Shown: positions 52,511-63,484, counted from the stretch's first letter. The stretch is 64,000 bases of DNA from Rhabdophis nuchalis (GCA_039707465.1 CM077648.1:70637619-70701618), one strand, 5' to 3'. The notes: generated by a model from the sequence alone, not told the origin. Numbers and translations: made by a program.

Positions 52511-55437
52511 ATTTTATTTTATTTATTTATTTATCGTATTTATATCCCGCACCCATCTTCCACAGAGGGACCTGGGGCGGCGCACAGGAAAATTTAAAAA
52601 CCAAAACCAAATATACAAAAACTCTTAAAAACTATATTAAACCCAACCCTGTGCTAAAACATAATTAAAACCCCCAAATTAAAGCTTTGATCAGCTAATA
52701 GTCAGTTTGGTATCGGGAAGTTCATGCCAGGCCGGCTAGCTGGAAAAAATGCGTTTTTAAGCGCTGGCGGAACAGGCGGAGGTCCGAGATGACACGGAGT
52801 TCGGGAGGCAGGTCGTTCCAGAGAGTTGGGCCCACCATAGAGAAGGCCCTTCCCCTGGGCGTTGCCAACCAGCATTGCCCGGGCGACGGCACCCGGAGAA
52901 GACCCTCTCTGTGGGAGCGAATCGGTCGTAGGGACGTATGAGGCAGCAGACGGTCTCGCAGGTAACTAGGCCCCGTGCCATGGAGCACCTTGAAGATGGT
53001 CAGCAGAACCTTGTAACGCACCCAAAAGGTCACAGGTAGCCAGTGCAGCTCGCGCAGGAGAGGTGTTATATGGGATTGCCTTGAGGCTCCCATGATCACT
53101 GGTGCGGCCGCGTTCTGAACTAACTGTAACCTTCGAGTGCATCTCAAGGGGAGCCCCATGTAGAGAGCGTTACAGTAGTCCAGACGGGAAGTCACGAGTG
53201 CTTGAGTGACTGTGTGAAGGGCATCCCGGTCAAGTAAGGGGCGCAATTGACGGACCAGGCGAACCTGGTAAAATGCCCCCCTGGCCACAGCTGTCACATG
53301 GTCCTCCAAGGACAGCCGGGAATCCAGGAGGACCCCTAAATTGCACACCCTTTCCACGGGGGCCAATAATTCGCCCCCCATGGCCAGCGATGGAATCACC
53401 TGGCTAAACCAGGGCGCCGGAAACCACAGCCACTCGGTCTTGGACAGGTTGAGTTTGAGTTTATTACTGCCCATCCAGATCCGTACGGCCTCCAAACACC
53501 GGGACATCACCTCGACGGCATCGTTGGGGTGGTTTGGGGTAGAAATGTACAGCTGAGTATCATCAGCGTACAGATGGTACTCTATCCCAAAACCACGGAT
53601 GATCTCACCCAGCGGCTTCATATACGTGTTGAACAGGAGTGGAGAGAGGACCGACCTCTGCGGCACCCCACATGTGAGGGGCCTTGAAGTCGACCTCTGC
53701 CCTCCTGTCAACACGAATTGCGACCGACCAGAGAGGTAGGACGAGAACCACCGTAAAACGGTGCCTCCCACCCCCAACCTCCCCAATCGGCACAATAGGA
53801 TACCATGGTCGATGGTATCAAAAGCCACTGAGAGATCTAACAGGACCAGGATAGAGGAACAACCTCTATCCCACGCCCCCCAGAGATCATCTACCAATGC
53901 GACCAATGCCGTCTCGGTGCTGTGACCGGGTCGAAAGCCGGACTGGCGCGGGTCTAGATAATCAATTTCCTCCAGGTGGCGGGGAAACTGCTGTGCCACC
54001 ACACTCTCCACAACCTTCGCTAGAAAGTGGAAGTTGGAGACCGGACGGTAATTTACCAACAATGCTGGGTCCAGGGAAGGCTTCTTGAGGAGGGGTCTCA
54101 CCACCGCCTCTTTCAGGGCGGTAGGCAGGAACCCCTCACTCAAAGAGACGTTCACTATATCCTGGAGCCAGCCTCGTGTAACCTCCCAGGATGCCAGTAC
54201 AAGCCAGGAGGGACACAGGTCGAATAAACATGTGGTGGCCTTTAGTCTCCTTGACAACCTGTCCATATCATCGGCAGTGACAAAGTCAAAGTCCTCTCAT
54301 AAAATTGTCTCAAGACCTGCATCGGATAATCAGTCTAAACTACTATCTGTGGGGGGCAACTCTCTCCGAATCTGAGCGATTCTATCCTGCAGATACTCTC
54401 CAAATTCCTCTGCTCTGCCCTGTAAAGGGGCTTCCTGCGGCCTCTGATGAAGGAGGGAGCGGGTCACCCCAAACAGGGCCGCAGGGCGTTTATCTGCGGA
54501 TGCGATAAGGGTGGCACAATATTCACGTTTGGCCACCCTTATCGCCACTAGGTAAGTCCTCAAGTGGGCTCTTACCAGTGCTAGATCAGATTCGGACCGA
54601 GAGGATCTCCACCTACTCTCTAGGCGTCTCTTGTGGCATTTCATCTCCCTCAGCTCCTCGGAAAACCAAGGAGCCTGGGTGAGTTGACGCCACGTGAGAG
54701 GCCGCAAGGGCGCGACCCGGTCCAAGGCCCCCATGGCCGCATTGTACCATGCAGCCATTAGGTCCTCAGTCGAGTCGCGGGTCAAGGATACAGGTAATGG
54801 CCCAAGCTCCATCTGGAACCTTTCGGGATCCATCAGGCGCCTGGGGCGGAACCATCTTGGCATCTCAGGTTCCGCCTCCCCGCGGTGGGGTGAGGCGATT
54901 GGAACGTCCAGCCGAAGGAAAGAGTGATCTGTCCATGACAAGGGTGAGATGACTAAATCCCCGGTTCCTAGATCACTCCTCCACTGGCCAGAGACAAAAA
55001 TGAGATCCAGCGTGTGTCCTCCATCGTGGGTGGGGCCCTGAACTAATTGGGTCAGGTTCATGGCCGTCATGGAAGCCATGAACTCCCGAGCTGCCTCGGA
55101 TGTTTCGCCTACCGATGGCAAGTTAAAGTCCCCCGTGACTAATAGTCTGGGGGTCTCAACTGCCATCTCGGCGATCACCTCAAGGAGCTCGGGCAGGGCT
55201 GCTATTACATAGCGGGGAGCCAGGTATACAATCAGCAAGCCCAACTGCCTCCCTAGGGCCCACTTCACGTAGAGGGCCTCACAGCCGGTAGTCTGTGGTA
55301 CAGTGGTCTCCCTCGGCTCGAGACCTTCCTTAACGATAATCGCCACCCCCCACCCCTGCCCAGGGTCCGTGGCTGATGAAATGCGCAGTAGCCGATGGGC
55401 ACATTTCCACGAGGGGTAATCCCCCCTCGAGGCCCAA
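52511..55437 (-). mobile_element. Longest L2 copy: endonuclease + RT, 2.9 kb
   Basis: The 3' end (52511-52720, minus) has the L2 3' motif and an (AAAT)n tail. The 5' end is truncated inside the endonuclease at the minisatellite border near 55437. GTAGGTAGGTA occurs at both edges, but the array itself makes it impossible to distinguish a target duplication from array repeats. It is the best preserved L2 in the window. Confidence 0.9.
52722..55346 (-). pseudogene. L2 ORF2: endonuclease and reverse transcriptase, one internal stop
   Basis: About 870 codons in a single frame, interrupted only by TGA at about 54293-54297, where other copies have TGG (LWEEF). Endonuclease motifs: LLVTGDFNLPSVG near residue 70 of the open part, DLIFVSGQW and the WTDHSFLRLDV end. 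The linker holds RAEEFGEYLQDRIAQIR. RT motifs: NYRPVSNFHFLAK, SGFRPGHSTETAL, LLDLSVAFDTIDHGIL, the catalytic YADDTQLYIS, then the [14 protein letters not shown] and LQLVQNAA blocks and the C-terminal LKTHFFQLAGL. The endonuclease N-terminus is cut off. It would nick target DNA and copy L2 RNA; one stop and the 5' truncation make it inactive. Confidence 0.9.
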
Positions 55438-55700
55438 GGTAGGTAGGTAAATAGGGGGATAGAGAGGGAGAAATACAGTAGGTAGGTAGGTGTATAGATA
55501 GATAGGGAGAAATATAGTAGGTAGGTAGGTAGAGGAATAGAGAGAGGGGGAGAAATACAATAGGTGGGTAGGTAGAGGGATAGAGAGGGAGAAATACAAT
55601 AGGTAGGTAGGTAGGTAGGTAGGTAGAGGGAGAAAGGAAGAAATACGGTCGGTAGGTAGAGGGATAGATAGAGAGGGAGAAATACAGTAGGTAGGTAGGT
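55437..55700 (+). repeat. Minisatellite, right part
   Basis: The same unit as 52296-52510 (GTAGGTAGGTAG, AGGGATAGAGAGGGAG, AAATACA). It occurs six or seven times with small length differences. Confidence 0.9.
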
Positions 55701-55810
55701 TGGGGGTTATATGGTGGTTGTGTGTATGTGTGCAGGTGTAGAGCTACACACAGATTGGTTGGCCATTTAACCAGACTGGGCCACAGCAACGCGTGGCCGG
55801 GTATAGCTAG

Positions 55811-56662
55811 TCATTTTTATAGAGTATGTGAATGGAACCAGCCTTTTTGCAATTCTGAGAAGAATCCTTTCAAGTAGCCTACTCTCTAATTGTAACATAT
55901 GAATATAACAAAGTGATGTTGGATAAAGCTTAGCGACTGAACTGCAATTATTAGCTTACCTACTCTTCTACCCCACAATTATGGGAAGTATCTTGTCTGA
56001 ATTACTGTACCATTTGTGAAATGATGAATCACACACTTCTTATACCTTGAAAACATTTGTTGCTGCCTTCACTAGACCTGTTTCTAAAAATAATATCCCA
56101 TAGTGTAGTGGAAATTACAGAAACTGCAAAAGAGAATAAGAATATATATTTTCCATTAAAGACAAATATTGTTTATACAACTGTACAAAGCTTTAAAAAA
56201 ATGCGAATTTTGATCCTAACGCTGAAGAAGTTTAATTATACAGGCTATTTCAAGTTACAAAACCATTAAGCTTAATGGAACTGTCCTAACAATGGTTTCC
56301 AATCAAATTTATGTAACTACTCTAATTAAGGATAACACATATGTAAAATTTATATAAATACAGATGCACATTTATTTTATATACATTCATCAATATCAAT
56401 AAAATTACAAAATGATCTGTCATACTCAGCAACCTGTTTCAATAATTGGAGCAGCTTTCAGTTAAGGATCTTCAAAATATGGCTGACATGAACTGAACTT
56501 TATATATTCAATATATTTTCCAAACTGAATCAACTAAATAAATGATATTGCTGTTTTGCAATTAATTTAAATTTATGAAAGATCAAATGCAAGATGAACA
56601 AATTTAGAAGATTAGCATCCATGAATCAGGTAGCCTTTATATATGAGTAACCCATAATTTTC
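55811..56662 (-). other. PPHLN1 3' flank/3'UTR, AT-rich
   Basis: This stretch lies downstream of the PPHLN1 stop on the minus strand. A minus-strand AATAAA lies at 56371-56376 (TTTATT on +), about 290 bases past the stop. No other feature is seen. Confidence 0.5.
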
Positions 56663-56854
56663 TTACGTTTCTTCAAATTCTTGACTCGTAGAATCATATT
56701 CTGCAATGAACTGTTTAAGTTCTTCAACACATCGCTCACCAATCTCATGCAAATTTTGTCTCAAAGAAAACTGAACAGGTTTTTCTAATGCAGGGTCTTT
56801 TTCAATCAGCATCTTCACAACAGCACCAAAAGTTTCACAATCCTGTCGGTATAC
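56663..56854 (-). CDS. PPHLN1: PPHLN1 last coding exon (periphilin-1 C-terminus)
   Basis: On minus, an acceptor (CTCATTTTTTAG) at 56855 is followed by 63 codons and TAA at 56665-56663. The frame reads VYRQDCETFGAVVKMLIEKD, then LRQNLHEIGERCVEELKQF and IAEYDSTSQEFEET. This matches the helical C-terminal region of periphilin-1, a nuclear subunit of the HUSH complex (with TASOR and MPP8) that silences retroelements; the region mediates dimerisation and TASOR binding. Entry is phase 0. The last few residues differ from the mammalian end I recall. Convergent placement against PRICKLE1 fits the known vertebrate neighbourhood. It is too short for most ORF scans. Confidence 0.85.
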   Translation of the reverse strand, partial: VYRQDCETFGAVVKMLIEKDPALEKPVQFSLRQNLHEIGERCVEELKQFIAEYDSTSQEFEET

Positions 56855-57535
56855 CTAAAAAATGAGTTTTAGAAATGCATGCAATGAAATACATTATAGG
56901 ATCTACCTCAAACTGAACTAAAGCTAGATTTATAGATCTTATTAAAATGGTATATATTTATATTTCCATTTTCTGGAATGAAGACAGATGTGTTTATGTG
57001 TAGGAGATGGAGATAGAACCTGGGGATGGAAATAAAAGAGGGAACAGCCTAGATTCCCCCCACATAGCCACAAGCAGGCTAAGTCCAACTCTCCCTTGAA
57101 TTCAGTTGACACTTAACTAACTCCAAGGAGGTACTAACCATTAGTTGAGAAAATTCCTGTTCATAGGCTGTTTAATAATAAACCATTTTAATTAGATCGT
57201 CATGTGTGGACCTGGTTTTCATGCCTCTCATTATGCATGTTTTCTAAGATTTCAAAAAAAGTGTTAAGATATTTAAATTTCAACAGCTGGAGTAGTGAAT
57301 GGTTGGACAATGAGTAAGAACACACAGCTAATTGGTTAAAGAGAGCTGGCCACTGCATAAGGGAATCTCAGTTGTAATTAGTTGTTGTGAGAGTAAAGGG
57401 GGAGTTTTGTTGTTTCCCACCTTTTGTCCTATGTGCCCTGTATGCGCTATGATTTACCTGATGATGTTCCTGCTGTGTTGATTTACCTAACGATGCTGCT
57501 GTTTGCCTCTCTTTTTACTGTAAATATATTTATTT
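56855..57535 (-). other. PPHLN1 intron
   Basis: No exon was recognised. The segment about 57000-57530 may contain an old LTR-like or other repeat, but no termini were defined. Confidence 0.5.
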
Positions 57536-57664
57536 ACCATATTTTTTCGCACTGTAAGACGCACCGGACCATAAGACCCGCATAGAGCTTTAGTTTTAGA
57601 GGAGGGAAATAAGAAAAAAACGACCGTTGACTTTCCTGAACGGTCCTTCTATGTGTGCTGCGAA

Positions 57665-57768
57665 GGGGAATCCAAAGCATGGGTTTAACATAGCCCTCTA
57701 GCCTAGAGACGACTGAGTTATTTGAATAGATGGCCACACCTCCTCCTTCCGCACATGCTCAGTTTATT
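57665..57768. repeat. DIRS left inverted terminal repeat
   Basis: It is almost identical to the reverse complement of 63381-63484; shared blocks include ATCCAAAGCATGGGTTTAAC and GGCCACACCTCCTCCTTCC. The left end extends a further 41 bases outward to 57624. Confidence 0.93.
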
Positions 57769-57884
57769 CATACGAAGGGAAGCCGTCTAAGAGTCCAATA
57801 GTTCAGAACGACAATGAGCCAAGTCCGGTGATCCGTCACAGTCAGGTAGGAAGGAGCCGAACAGCCGAAGCCGAACGGGTGGGG

Positions 57885-57977
57885 TTGGATTCCCCTTCGC
57901 AGCACACATAGAAGGACCGTTCAGGTAAGTCAACGGTAGTTCTCCTGTGTGCTGCTTTGGGGAATCCAAAGCATGGG
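57885..57977. repeat. DIRS internal complementary region
   Basis: Bases 57885-57936 are the reverse complement of the left end 57624-57675 (52 bases, one mismatch seen). Bases 57939-57977 are the reverse complement of the right end 63466-63504 (39 bases). Two bases (TA) lie between. In DIRS elements this region templates joining of the two ends into a circle. Confidence 0.93.
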
Positions 57978-57997
57978 ACATGCCAAAGCTGTAGACG

Positions 57998-59218
57998 TCA
58001 GTGGCGGGAACGAGGCTGTTCAGGAGCTGCAGGTGTGGCCACAACTCTCTGGAGCACTCTCCGCCCAAAGGCAGCCTCGGCCGAGGCATAAGAGTCAATC
58101 CGGTAATGTCGTATAAACGGTGAAGGGGACGACCATGTCGCTGCCCTGCAAATGTCCTCTACAGATGCCTGCGCCGCCCAAGCCGCGGACGTAGCAGCGC
58201 TCCTGGTGGAATGCGGAACGATGCGTCTTGGAGGGGGACGAGAACGGCTGTCATAGGCAAGGGCAATACAAGCCTTAATCCAGCGCCCTATCGTGTTAGC
58301 TGACACCTTCTGACCCATGGAAGTCGGCTGGAACGACACGAATAAGGCCTCTGAACGTCGGAAGGAAGCCGTGTGTTTAATATATCTACGAAGCGCCCTA
58401 CGGACGTCCAAGTGATGCCATTGGCGCTCCTGTGGACGGGACGGGTGCGGACAAAAGTCCGGGAGGACGAGTTCCTGCGCCCTGTGTAATGGCGTGTTGA
58501 CCTTCGGGATGAAGGCAGGATCCAGACGCAGCACAACCTTGTTCGGATGGAAATTACAAAGGTCGTCGCGAACTGATAACGCGGCCAGTTCCGAAACCCT
58601 CCTCGCGGACGTCACAGCAACCAGGAACGCCGTTTTCAGAGTAAGCAGCCGAAGGCTGACCGTTCGAAGGGGTTCGAACGGAGCCGCGGTGAGGGCTTGG
58701 AGCACGAGTGGAAGATCCCATGTGGGATAGCGGTGCACGACGGGCGGGCTGATGTTAGAAGCGCCCCGTATAAAGCTACGAATCCTGGGGTGACGAGCCA
58801 GGGACCGAGACCCACCGCAGATCAGTACCGTGGACAGGGCCGCCGTCTGCCGACGGAGCGTGTTGGGAGCAAGTCCTTTGTCCAAGCCCGTTTGGAGGAA
58901 ATCAAGTACTTGTGGAATGGTTGCCCGTAAGGGGTCCACATGCGCCGTGCGACACCAGGAACAAAAGGCGCGCCAGGTGGCCTCGTATATGCGAAGTGTG
59001 GACGGGCGTCTGGCCGCTTGTATCGTTACGATGACCTTGTCCGAAAAATGTTGTTTCAGAAGGATAGCCCGCTCACATGCCACACGGCTAGTTGCAGGAG
59101 TTGAGGGTCCGGGTGGACTAGAGGCCCCTGGGATAGGGCAATCTGGTCGTCCGGTATGCGCCATGGAGGGGACACGGACAGATGTACCAGATCCGCGTAC
59201 CACGGGCGCCTGGGCCAC
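57998..59218 (-). CDS. DIRS tyrosine recombinase, intact frame (up to 406 aa)
   Basis: It replaces integrase in DIRS elements, inserting a circular DNA copy by site-specific recombination. The SAM-like core-binding part (about 65-150) has RPSTLRIYEATWRAFCSW and NTLRRQTAALS. The catalytic domain shows the first Arg in SARRVSELAAL (about 230), the HSTRSAATSAAW box with H-x-x-R (about 345) and the nucleophile region FIRHYRIDSY (about 375). No stop or frameshift occurs. The first 40-60 residues overlap the end of the RNase H/methyltransferase frame and may not be the true start. Confidence 0.92.
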   Translation of the reverse strand: MAQAPVVRGSGTSVRVPSMAHTGRPDCPIPGASSPPGPSTPATSRVACERAILLKQHFSDKVIVTIQAARRPSTLRIYEATWRAFCSWCRTAHVDPLRATIPQVLDFLQTGLDKGLAPNTLRRQTAALSTVLICGGSRSLARHPRIRSFIRGASNISPPVVHRYPTWDLPLVLQALTAAPFEPLRTVSLRLLTLKTAFLVAVTSARRVSELAALSVRDDLCNFHPNKVVLRLDPAFIPKVNTPLHRAQELVLPDFCPHPSRPQERQWHHLDVRRALRRYIKHTASFRRSEALFVSFQPTSMGQKVSANTIGRWIKACIALAYDSRSRPPPRRIVPHSTRSAATSAAWAAQASVEDICRAATWSSPSPFIRHYRIDSYASAEAAFGRRVLQRVVATPAAPEQPRSRH

Positions 59219-60260
59219 ATTGGGGGACGAGGAGGACCTCCGCCCTTTCCACCAGGATCTTTTGAATGACGACAGGTACTAGAGGCAGCGGAGGAAAGGC
59301 ATACAGCAGCGTCTCTGGCCATGGACTGCGGAGAGCGTCTGTGGCCTCCGCCCCTGGTGTCCTGAACCTGGAGAAGAACCTTTCCAGCTGCGCATTGTGA
59401 GGCTGCGCAAAGAGGTCCACTTGTGGATGGCCGAACCTGTTCGATAATTCCCGGAGGAGAGAGGGGTGCAGTTGCCACTCCCCCTGATCGACCGTGGCCC
59501 TGCTCAGCCAGTCTGCCTGTGTGTTGGAGGCACCCGAGATGTGCTCCGCCTTGATGGACAGCAGGTTCCTCTCCGCCCAGTGAAAAAGGAGTTCGGACTC
59601 CTGTAGAAGAGCCCTGGAGTGGGTTCCCCGCTGGCGGTTCACATGGGCCTTGGATGCCACATTGTCCGTCAAGACCAGAACGTGAGAAGCTGACACCGTC
59701 GGGTGGAACTTGCGAAGGGCCAGGCGAATGGCGCGGAGCTCCAGCCAGTTTATGCTGTTGCGCAGTTCCTGGGGTGACCACCTGCCCTGCGCCACCAGAC
59801 CCTCGGAATGGGCTCCCCAGCCGAAGAGGCTCGCGTCGGTCGTCACCACGATCCGTTCCGGCTCCTTGAATAAACACCCGTTGGTGAGGCTGGAGGACGT
59901 CCACCAACGTAGAGATCGCAGTACCTTGGGTGGAAGACGTGTCTTGGCGTTGGAGTGGCTGGTGTGATTCCGCTAGTATGGAAGCAAGAACCACTGCAGT
60001 TGACGTGCGTGGAACCGGGCCCATGGAACGACATCTATACAAGAGACCATCTTCCCGAGAAGTTTCGATAGGGAAGCCAGAGACGGGGACTTCAGACGAA
60101 GAATCTGTGAGGCCAAGGTCTGGATGCTTCGACGCCTGTCCTGGGAGAGAGAGACGATGCAATTGACAGAGTCGAGGATTGTGCCCAGGTGAAGCAGGGA
60201 CCTGGTCGGGTGTAGGTGGCTCTTCGGAAGGTTCAAGACGAACCCGTGACTTGAAGGGAC
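59118..60260 (-). pseudogene. DIRS RNase H and methyltransferase-like region
   Basis: From about 60260 the RT connection continues in a different frame (FVLNLPKSHLHPT, LGTILDSVNC) to a stop at 59973. The RNase H follows (59849-59118) with VVTTDASLFGWGAHSEG, LELRAIRLAL and LTDNVASKAHVNRQ. After it, a region with VDLFAQPHNAQLERFFSRF and DALRSPWPETLLYAFPPL resembles the stretch described as a methyltransferase domain in DIRS elements. Two breaks separate these blocks from RT. Confidence 0.85.
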
Positions 60261-61080
60261 TCCATGGTGGTTTGTAGGTCCTGACGAGCGAGGTGGTGGG
60301 ACGACGAAAGGACCAAGATGTCGTCTAGGTAACAATTGACTCTCACTGGCACCGCTCGTAGGGCAGCCGCCACTACTGCCAGCAACTTGATGAAGGTGCG
60401 TGGAGCCGAGGAGAGGCCGAACGGGAGGGCCCGATTCTGATAGTGCCGTCCCGCGTACTGGAATCTGAGAAACCTCCGATGGGCTGGATGAATGGGCACG
60501 TGGAGGTAGGCCTCCTTGATATCTATAGACGTCATGTAATCTCCTTGACGTATAGACAACAAGATGCTCTTTAGAGACTGCATCTTGAATTTGCGATACT
60601 TCAGGTAATAATTGAGCCGTTTCAAATCGAGAATAGCTCGCCATCTCCCCGAGCCCTTTGGAACAAGGAATAGGATGGAGTAAAACCCCAATCCAGTCTG
60701 ACCCTGAGGCACCTGCTCGATGGCATCGATGTCCAAGAGATGGTTGATTTCGGCGTCCATGAGTCGCCGCTTGGACGGACACCTGGGTACCAAGCACCTG
60801 ATGAAGCGTCTCGGGGGGAGAGAGAGGAATTCTAGTGTGAGACCCTGGGTCACAGTTTGAAGTGCCCAGGCGTCCGAGGTGGTCTCGGTCCATTGGCGAG
60901 CGAAAGCTGAAAGTCGGCCGCCAATAGAACCGACCCCGGGGGAGTCACCGGTAACGGCGAAAGGAACGGTTGCCGGATCCTCGAAAGGGTCGTCTGTGTA
61001 TCGCCTGACCGGGCGGCTGCCTGTTCCAATCCCGGTTTGCGGGCCTGTCCTGACCCCTGTCCTGAGCTGGGGCGTACGGT
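60233..61080 (-). pseudogene. DIRS reverse transcriptase
   Basis: The minus strand encodes FYSILFLVPKGSGRWRAIL, DLKRLNYYLKYRKFKM, YMTSIDIKEAYLHVPI (first Asp), FRFQYAGRHYQNRALPFG, and the catalytic NCYLDDILVLSS near 60330. The frame overlaps the end of Gag (up to 61222) and stops at 60233 soon after the catalytic box, so a frameshift near 60260 cuts RT from RNase H. Confidence 0.88.
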
Positions 61081-62645
61081 CTAGCATAGGATTGGTGGTA
61101 GGGTGCTGTTGAGAACCCCGAGTCGCCCCCCCGAAAGGACTGCCTCCGAGGGAAGGGCTGATGCCTACGCTCAGATCGCCTAGCCACTGAAGGAAGGACC
61201 TTCCGCTTATCCCTAGTTTCAACTAGAATAGGATCCAAGGCCGCTCCAAAGAGAGACCCCCCTTTGAACGGGGTAGAGGCCAGGCGCCACTTTGAACGGA
61301 CGTCCGCCTGCCAGTGGCGGAGCCAAAGAAGCCTGCGGGAAGCCACATTAGATGCCACCGCCCTGGAGGCGAACTTGGCCGCCGTGAGGGTGGCATCCGC
61401 AGAGAATTCCAGGGCCGCCACCAGTTTGTTGACATCCTGGTGTAGGCGGAAATCCTCTGGGGCCAATCTGTCTTGCAATTGCCGAAGCCATAGAAGTGAA
61501 GTCCTATTGAAGAAAGAGGCTGCGGTTGCAGCCTTCAATGCCCAGGCCGAAGCCTGATGCGTTTTGCGAATAACAATCTCCGCCTTGCGGTCTTCAGCTT
61601 TGAGGCCCTCAGAAATCTCTGAAGGGATCAATGCAGGGGAGGCCAAGGCCGCCACTGGCGGATCAACCGTTGGGAATTGGAGAAGGTTGTCCAGGTCCGT
61701 GGCTGAGGCGTAGTTTCCTGTCCCCATTGCTGGGGGGAGAAATAGCCGTGGGTTGTTCCCATTGCTTCTGGATGAGGTCCATGAATAGTTTGGGACAGGG
61801 GACCAAATCCTGCTCCTGGATCTGTTCCGCAAAAACACGATCCGCGGCCTCCAAGCCTACATCGGTGCCAGGTTGGGACGAGGCCCCTCCCATGTGAGCC
61901 GTGGCCTTGGCCTTAAACAATAAAGATTTAAACAAGGCCGGACTAAACAGGCCAGAGTGAATAGCAGATCCCTGCGCTAACCCTTCATCCTCAGACAGAT
62001 CGTATTCAGGAAGCTCCCCTTCCTCTACTAACTCCAGGCCTTCACTCAGTAGGGAATGGCTGGGGGAGGCAGGATCGACCAGGGAAACAGAGGGATCCCT
62101 AGTCAAGGCCGGGGTCGTAGGCCTATGGGTCCTGCGCAATAGCTCAGCATCCACGCCCTGAGAAATGGCCGCAGCAATCATGCTGCGGATGCCAGGGGAA
62201 AGTTCTTCCCCCGAACCCTCAGAGACTCGAAGGCCCGCGGCCGTAGGTGTAAATGAGGCCGAAGGCCTTGATCTGGAAGGCCCAGGGCCAGCTAAAGCCC
62301 CGGTAGGCCCTGCGTTCCCCAAAGGAACTGGAGGAAGGCCTTCATTTTGGGCCTGCAATACCGGCGGGGCATCCGGGGACCACCCCCGCACGGGAGGAGA
62401 GGCGATGGGCAACTCCGGGTTAGACCCCTCGGGCAAAAGAGAAGGCGGGCCCTGGGAGCTACGCGCGCGGCCGTGCTCGATTTCCCCCTATCCGGACGTT
62501 TTGCGGCCTTCCCGGAGGCCGCGGCCGAAGCACGCGGTGGCAGGGAAGAGGCCCTAGTTGTAGCTCTACTCGCCCTAAAGGTGGACGGGAGGGGAGGAGA
62601 GGGAGAAGGACAAGGGCTTCCTCCGGCGGCAGATTGCTCAGCCAT
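60945..62645 (-). pseudogene. DIRS Gag-like ORF1, two or more frameshifts
   Basis: The start is the ATG at 62645 (MAEQSAAGGSPCPSPSPP). The middle frame (62436-61663) has ELSPGIRSMIAAAISQGVDA, an acidic LVEEGELPEYDLSEDEGL and LFMDLIQKQWEQP. The last frame (61838-60945) has YASATDLDNLLQFPTVDPPV, SFFNRTSLLWLRQLQ and a basic Arg/Gln-rich tail. The change near 61735-61740 lies in a G/C run of six, which suggests a one-base indel. No zinc knuckle is visible. Confidence 0.82.
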
Positions 62646-63380
62646 AAGGTGGTTTGAAAGGGCTCAATCACAAACCGCAGTACAATTCAAATGAGGCCAA
62701 AAGCCAGCCGAAGCAAGGCCGAACAGTCTCGAGCTGAGGGTGAGCAGGCGAACCAACTCCTCCGACGGCAGGCGCAACAATGAGGCAGCAACGGCGGCAA
62801 AGCCGAGTCGCGCATGCGCGGTTCCAATCGGCGCGAAAGTCCTGCAGCCAATGGCGGCGGCGCGCTAGAAACGGTGGCAATTTCAAAAGAGCGCCCAAAA
62901 TGGCTGCGCCCAACCTCGCGCCCGAAGACCGAAACTCCGCCACAACCACAGCGCGCTGGACTCTTTCCCCAGCCGCCTAAGCTGGCCGCTTGCATCGCGG
63001 CATCCGAGCCAAGCCTCCAACCGCAGCCGCGTTAAGGCGAAAATCTGCGGATCGCGCTCCAAAATCCGCAGCCTGGTCGCCTGGGAACTCCCGAACTTGA
63101 AGGTGGCGAACCAACCTCCTGACGCGGGAACAAACTGCAGGCGGCGTACCAGCCTGCCACGGAGCCAGATTCGGGAGCCCCCCCCCGAGGCCGCTGGAGC
63201 CGCAAGGGGAACGCGGGGGACGGAGAAACACAAATAAATTCAAACACTTACATTTCAAGGATAACGAAACAATCCAACCAAAGGCACAAAATTTTTTTAC
63301 GAAAATAAGAAAAAAACTCAAATACAAACGAAATCCTCTGAGAGGGGAATCAAACGTATCTCTTAAGGCTGGACTGAGTT
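62646..63380 (-). other. DIRS 5' leader, GC-rich
   Basis: The sequence lies between the right terminal repeat and ORF1 and is rich in CpG. Open frames in all phases appear by composition alone. A promoter is likely here by position, but no motif was identified. Confidence 0.5.
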
Positions 63381-63484
63381 AATAAACTGAGCATGTGCGG
63401 AAGGAGGAGGTGTGGCCATCTATTCAAATAACTCAGTCGTCTCTAGGCTAGAGGGCTATGTTAAACCCATGCTTTGGATTCCCC
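63381..63484. repeat. DIRS right inverted terminal repeat
   Basis: It pairs with 57665-57768 as described there. The right end continues 20 bases to 63504. Confidence 0.93.

Larger units (their letters stand above)
51583..55810 (+). mobile_element. Non-autonomous Helitron with both termini
   Basis: The 5' end is TCTATATAAATAAAAATG, preceded by A (51582). The 3' end is CTAG (55807-55810), followed by T, so the unit sits between A and T as Helitrons do. A 3' hairpin GGCCAC...GTGGCC (55779-55798) lies eight bases ahead of CTAG. Just inside the 5' end are AATCTCAAAAACTACTGGACC and similar phrases familiar from Helitron ends. It encodes no Rep/helicase; the interior is a CR1 piece, a minisatellite and an L2. 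Confidence 0.88.

Noticed and set aside
52296..55700. Regular repeats as a CRISPR array
   Set aside because: Units are tandem with no unique spacers, the sequence is vertebrate and no cas genes exist.
55265..55789. Tyr/Leu/Pro-rich minus frame
   Set aside because: It is a translation of the minisatellite.
57998..59218. Tyrosine recombinase as a phage or integron integrase from contamination
   Set aside because: It is colinear with DIRS RT/RNase H, inverted repeats and an internal complementary region in a vertebrate sequence context.
59056..60162. Long 368-codon frame overlapping the DIRS RNase H
   Set aside because: It is a shadow frame of high-GC sequence; the RNase H motifs lie in the other minus frame (59118-59849).
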